Positions 62,635-64,000 of a stretch of DNA of 64,000 nucleotides are shown in pieces. Source of the stretch: DAIDKA01 sp036267975 (lineage in GTDB: Bacteria; Pseudomonadota; Gammaproteobacteria; Steroidobacterales; Steroidobacteraceae); NCBI GenBank assembly GCA_036267975.1, contig DATAVA010000062.1, forward strand, positions 7,032 through 71,031, in the 5' to 3' direction. Each line of letters opens with the position of its first letter. The stretch's first letter is position 1. The position numbers and the translations under genes were made by a program. The notes beneath the pieces were generated by a model. That model was not told the DNA's origin, did no database searches, and worked only from the letters and a program-made list of their open reading frames with translations.

Positions 62635-62659
62635 TTGCCGTACGGCATCCGTACGGCAA
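62635..62659. repeat. Perfect 11-base inverted repeat after tRNA-Glu
   Basis: TTGCCGTACGG and CCGTACGGCAA flank a 3-base loop. There is no T tract after it, so it is not a standard terminator. A second dyad, ATCGCCCC-C-GGGGCGAT, follows at 62699-62715. They may belong to the scar of an inserted element. Confidence 0.45.
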
Positions 62660-62823
62660 TTGCTGACAAGGAATTGCGCGACTAGGCCAATACAAAATAT
62701 CGCCCCCGGGGCGATAGCCGGTCCATAACGCCGATGCGATAAAAAATATGGATTGCCGCGCGGGGTATCCCAGTAGCATTCGCCGATAAATCTCGGCGCC
62801 TGTCCATCCATCTCGGCGTTATC

Positions 62824-63018
62824 GTGATAGATAAAACGTACGTTTCATCCCGATGCTCGAAGTGCAACGATTCGAGGGTCGTTGCATTTCTGAGAGTTGA
62901 ATTGCTGGATTTGCTTAGCGCTGGCCGTCCAGTCAATTGCATGTGCTCCCCATGCAATGAGATTTGGCCCATTACGCCCGCCGAGCGTTCCGAGCTGCAG
63001 CACTATCTAAATGTATGA
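62824..63018 (+). CDS. Small four-cysteine zinc-ribbon-like protein
   Basis: 64 residues from a GTG. Two CxxC pairs (C11/C14 in RCSKCND and C41/C44 in CMCSPCNE) suggest one zinc-ribbon. The C-terminus is NEIWPITPAERSELQHYL. A broken second copy of the same C-terminal motif lies at 63265-63387, which supports that it was a real gene. I do not recognise the family. Confidence 0.5.
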   Translation: MIDKTYVSSRCSKCNDSRVVAFLRVELLDLLSAGRPVNCMCSPCNEIWPITPAERSELQHYLNV

Positions 63019-63069
63019 GGCGCCTGCGCACACGCGCGCCACCGCCGAGGGCACCTGGGGTCTGTTATC

Positions 63070-63130
63070 CGTTGGTCGTTGGTTCGATTCCAACCCCGAG
63101 GAGCCAGTGAAATCAAGCAGTTACGATAAT
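63070..63130 (+). repeat. tRNA 3'-end-like fragment with integration-flank motif
   Basis: GTTGG-TTCGATT-CCAAC forms a T arm, followed by an acceptor-like CCCGAGGA and GCCA, but no 5' half of a tRNA exists upstream. It is followed by AATCAAGCAGTTACG; after the real tRNA-Glu the sequence is AATCAAGAGGTTACG. This pattern resembles the distal attachment site left by a tRNA-targeting element. Confidence 0.45.
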
Positions 63131-63264
63131 TCCAAGGGCCGCACAGTTCAGAAATTTCCTTGTGGTGCCTGTATGGTGCCTGTATAGCGCTAGCTGCCAG
63201 TGGACTTCCATGGCTCTGTATGGACAACGTCGCCGCGCACATCTGAGCCGCCTGACGCGACCTC

Positions 63265-63387
63265 GAATTTCGAAGTCTGTGCGGCGCGTGCAATGAGATC
63301 TGGCCAATCGCCCCGGCTGAACGCGACTCGCTTCGGCGCGACCTTCATGTTGATACCGACGCCCAGACCAATCTGCCGCGTTATTGA
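63265..63387 (+). pseudogene. Broken second copy of the small cysteine protein
   Basis: One frame reads RSLCGACNEIWPIAPAER, then DSLRRDLHVDT, ending at a TGA at 63385-63387. It matches the C-terminal half of the protein at 62824-63018 (CNEIWPITPAERSEL). The N-terminal half is not present in frame. Confidence 0.5.
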
Positions 63388-63444
63388 TCAATAGGTGCCC
63401 AGTCGGTCGGGGGCCAGTCACCCCGACGCAGCCCTTACACCACG

Positions 63445-63999
63445 CTAAGGGTTTGCCGCAATCCACTTCGCGTAAGCCTGCATGAAGCCATGAAGGAACT
63501 TCCGTGTCTCGTCGTTGATCAGCTTGCCGTTGGCGTCGAACAGCTTGTCGGCGCCCCCGATATAGGCTTCGGGCTGGGCCATCGCGGGAACATTCAGAAA
63601 TACGAGCGACTGCCGCAGATGGTGGTTGGCGCCGAATCCGCTTATACCGCCCAGCGAGGCGCTGACGACCGCGCCCGGCTTGCCATTCCATGCACTCTTA
63701 CCATAGGGTCGCGACGCAACATCGATCGCGTTCTTGAGTGCGGCCGGAACCGAGCGGTTGTACTCGGGGGTGACGAAAAGCACCGCGTTCGCCGACGCGA
63801 TACGCTCGCGAAACGCAGTCCATTCCGCGGGCGGATTGTCGTCGCCGTCCTGGTTGTAGAGCGGCAACTGACCAATCTCAATGATGGATAGCTTCAGCTG
63901 AGCGGGTGCGAGATCAGCCAGCGCATGCGCCACTTTGCGGTTGATCGAATCTCTCCGGAGACTGCCGACGAGCACTGCGACATCTTGCAATTTTTCCAT
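63445..63999 (-). CDS. NADPH-dependent FMN reductase (ChrR/YieF type)
   Basis: 184 residues, complete, with the start 2 bases inside the window end. Flavodoxin-like fold: FMN phosphate loop GSLRRDSINRKVAHAL, then FVTPEYNRSVPAALKNAID and GAVVSASLGGISG. Reduces FMN, quinones or chromate in related proteins. It lies beyond the island scar and is not obviously linked to it. Confidence 0.9.
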   Translation of the reverse strand: MEKLQDVAVLVGSLRRDSINRKVAHALADLAPAQLKLSIIEIGQLPLYNQDGDDNPPAEWTAFRERIASANAVLFVTPEYNRSVPAALKNAIDVASRPYGKSAWNGKPGAVVSASLGGISGFGANHHLRQSLVFLNVPAMAQPEAYIGGADKLFDANGKLINDETRKFLHGFMQAYAKWIAANP

Positions 64000-64000
64000 T

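Noticed and set aside
62549..62779. Minus-strand frame ending SLRDSNPCTGLERAMS
   Set aside because: A well-known artefact: antisense translation of a tRNA gene.
63029..63106. Complete second tRNA gene
   Set aside because: T arm and part of the acceptor are present, but no matching 5' acceptor strand, D arm or anticodon arm could be found.

Overview
The window is about 64 kb of a GC-rich gammaproteobacterial chromosome. The housekeeping gene order (rpsF-rpsR-rplI-dnaB-alr; hfq-hflX-hflK-hflC-DUF2065-purA; mutL-miaA; pcnB-folK-dNK-panC) is typical of Gammaproteobacteria. The TonB receptor, UrcA-family protein, M20 peptidases and XylR-type LacI locus point towards the Xanthomonadales / Steroidobacterales / Nevskiales side. 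This placement is inference; there is no rRNA gene here to test it.

Layout. 0-1 kb: end of a PP2C phosphatase and an FHA protein. 1-8 kb (minus): alr, dnaB, rplI, rpsR, rpsF behind a recognisable promoter, then rlmB and rnr. 7.9-8.8 kb: tRNA-Leu(CAG) followed by a broken tyrosine integrase. 8.8-26 kb (minus): one long, tightly packed operon of a TonB-dependent receptor, two M20 peptidase paralogues, one MacB/LolD-type ATPase, three MacB/FtsX-type permeases, two His/Met-rich periplasmic proteins, a DUF885 metallopeptidase, a di-heme peroxidase and an amino-acid permease. 26-33.7 kb: dadA (plus) and a membrane-fusion/RND efflux pair (minus). 33.7-36 kb: a graveyard of IS91-like, IS21-like and xylose isomerase remnants plus an UrcA protein. 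36-39.7 kb: LacI regulator, operator and a twice-frameshifted GH3 glycosidase. 39.7-42.2 kb: glutathione-dependent formaldehyde detoxification operon. 42.3-46.3 kb: lipoprotein-like protein, EamA transporter and a DUF3443/DUF2844/Spy-like operon. 46.5-62.4 kb: purA to pcnB housekeeping genes. 62.5-64 kb: tRNA-Glu(CTC), a small island scar and an FMN reductase.

The most interesting signal is regulatory. Three tandem glycine riboswitches lie within 7.5 kb. One (minus) leads the TonB receptor/peptidase/ABC operon, one (plus) leads dadA, and one (minus) leads the RND pump. The first and third share long identical blocks and look like copies of a mobile or duplicated leader. Together they suggest a glycine-sensing regulon that links uptake and cleavage of a peptide-like substrate, oxidation of glycine or D-amino acids, and two export systems. 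The substrate is not known. Metal-binding features in several of the periplasmic proteins hint that it may be a metal-binding or glycine-rich peptide, but that is speculation.

Other points: ribosomal protein S18 carries a glycine-rich N-terminal extension of about 60 residues, and both M20 proteins have altered residues at two canonical metal-site positions. All boundaries were read by eye; no similarity search was run.
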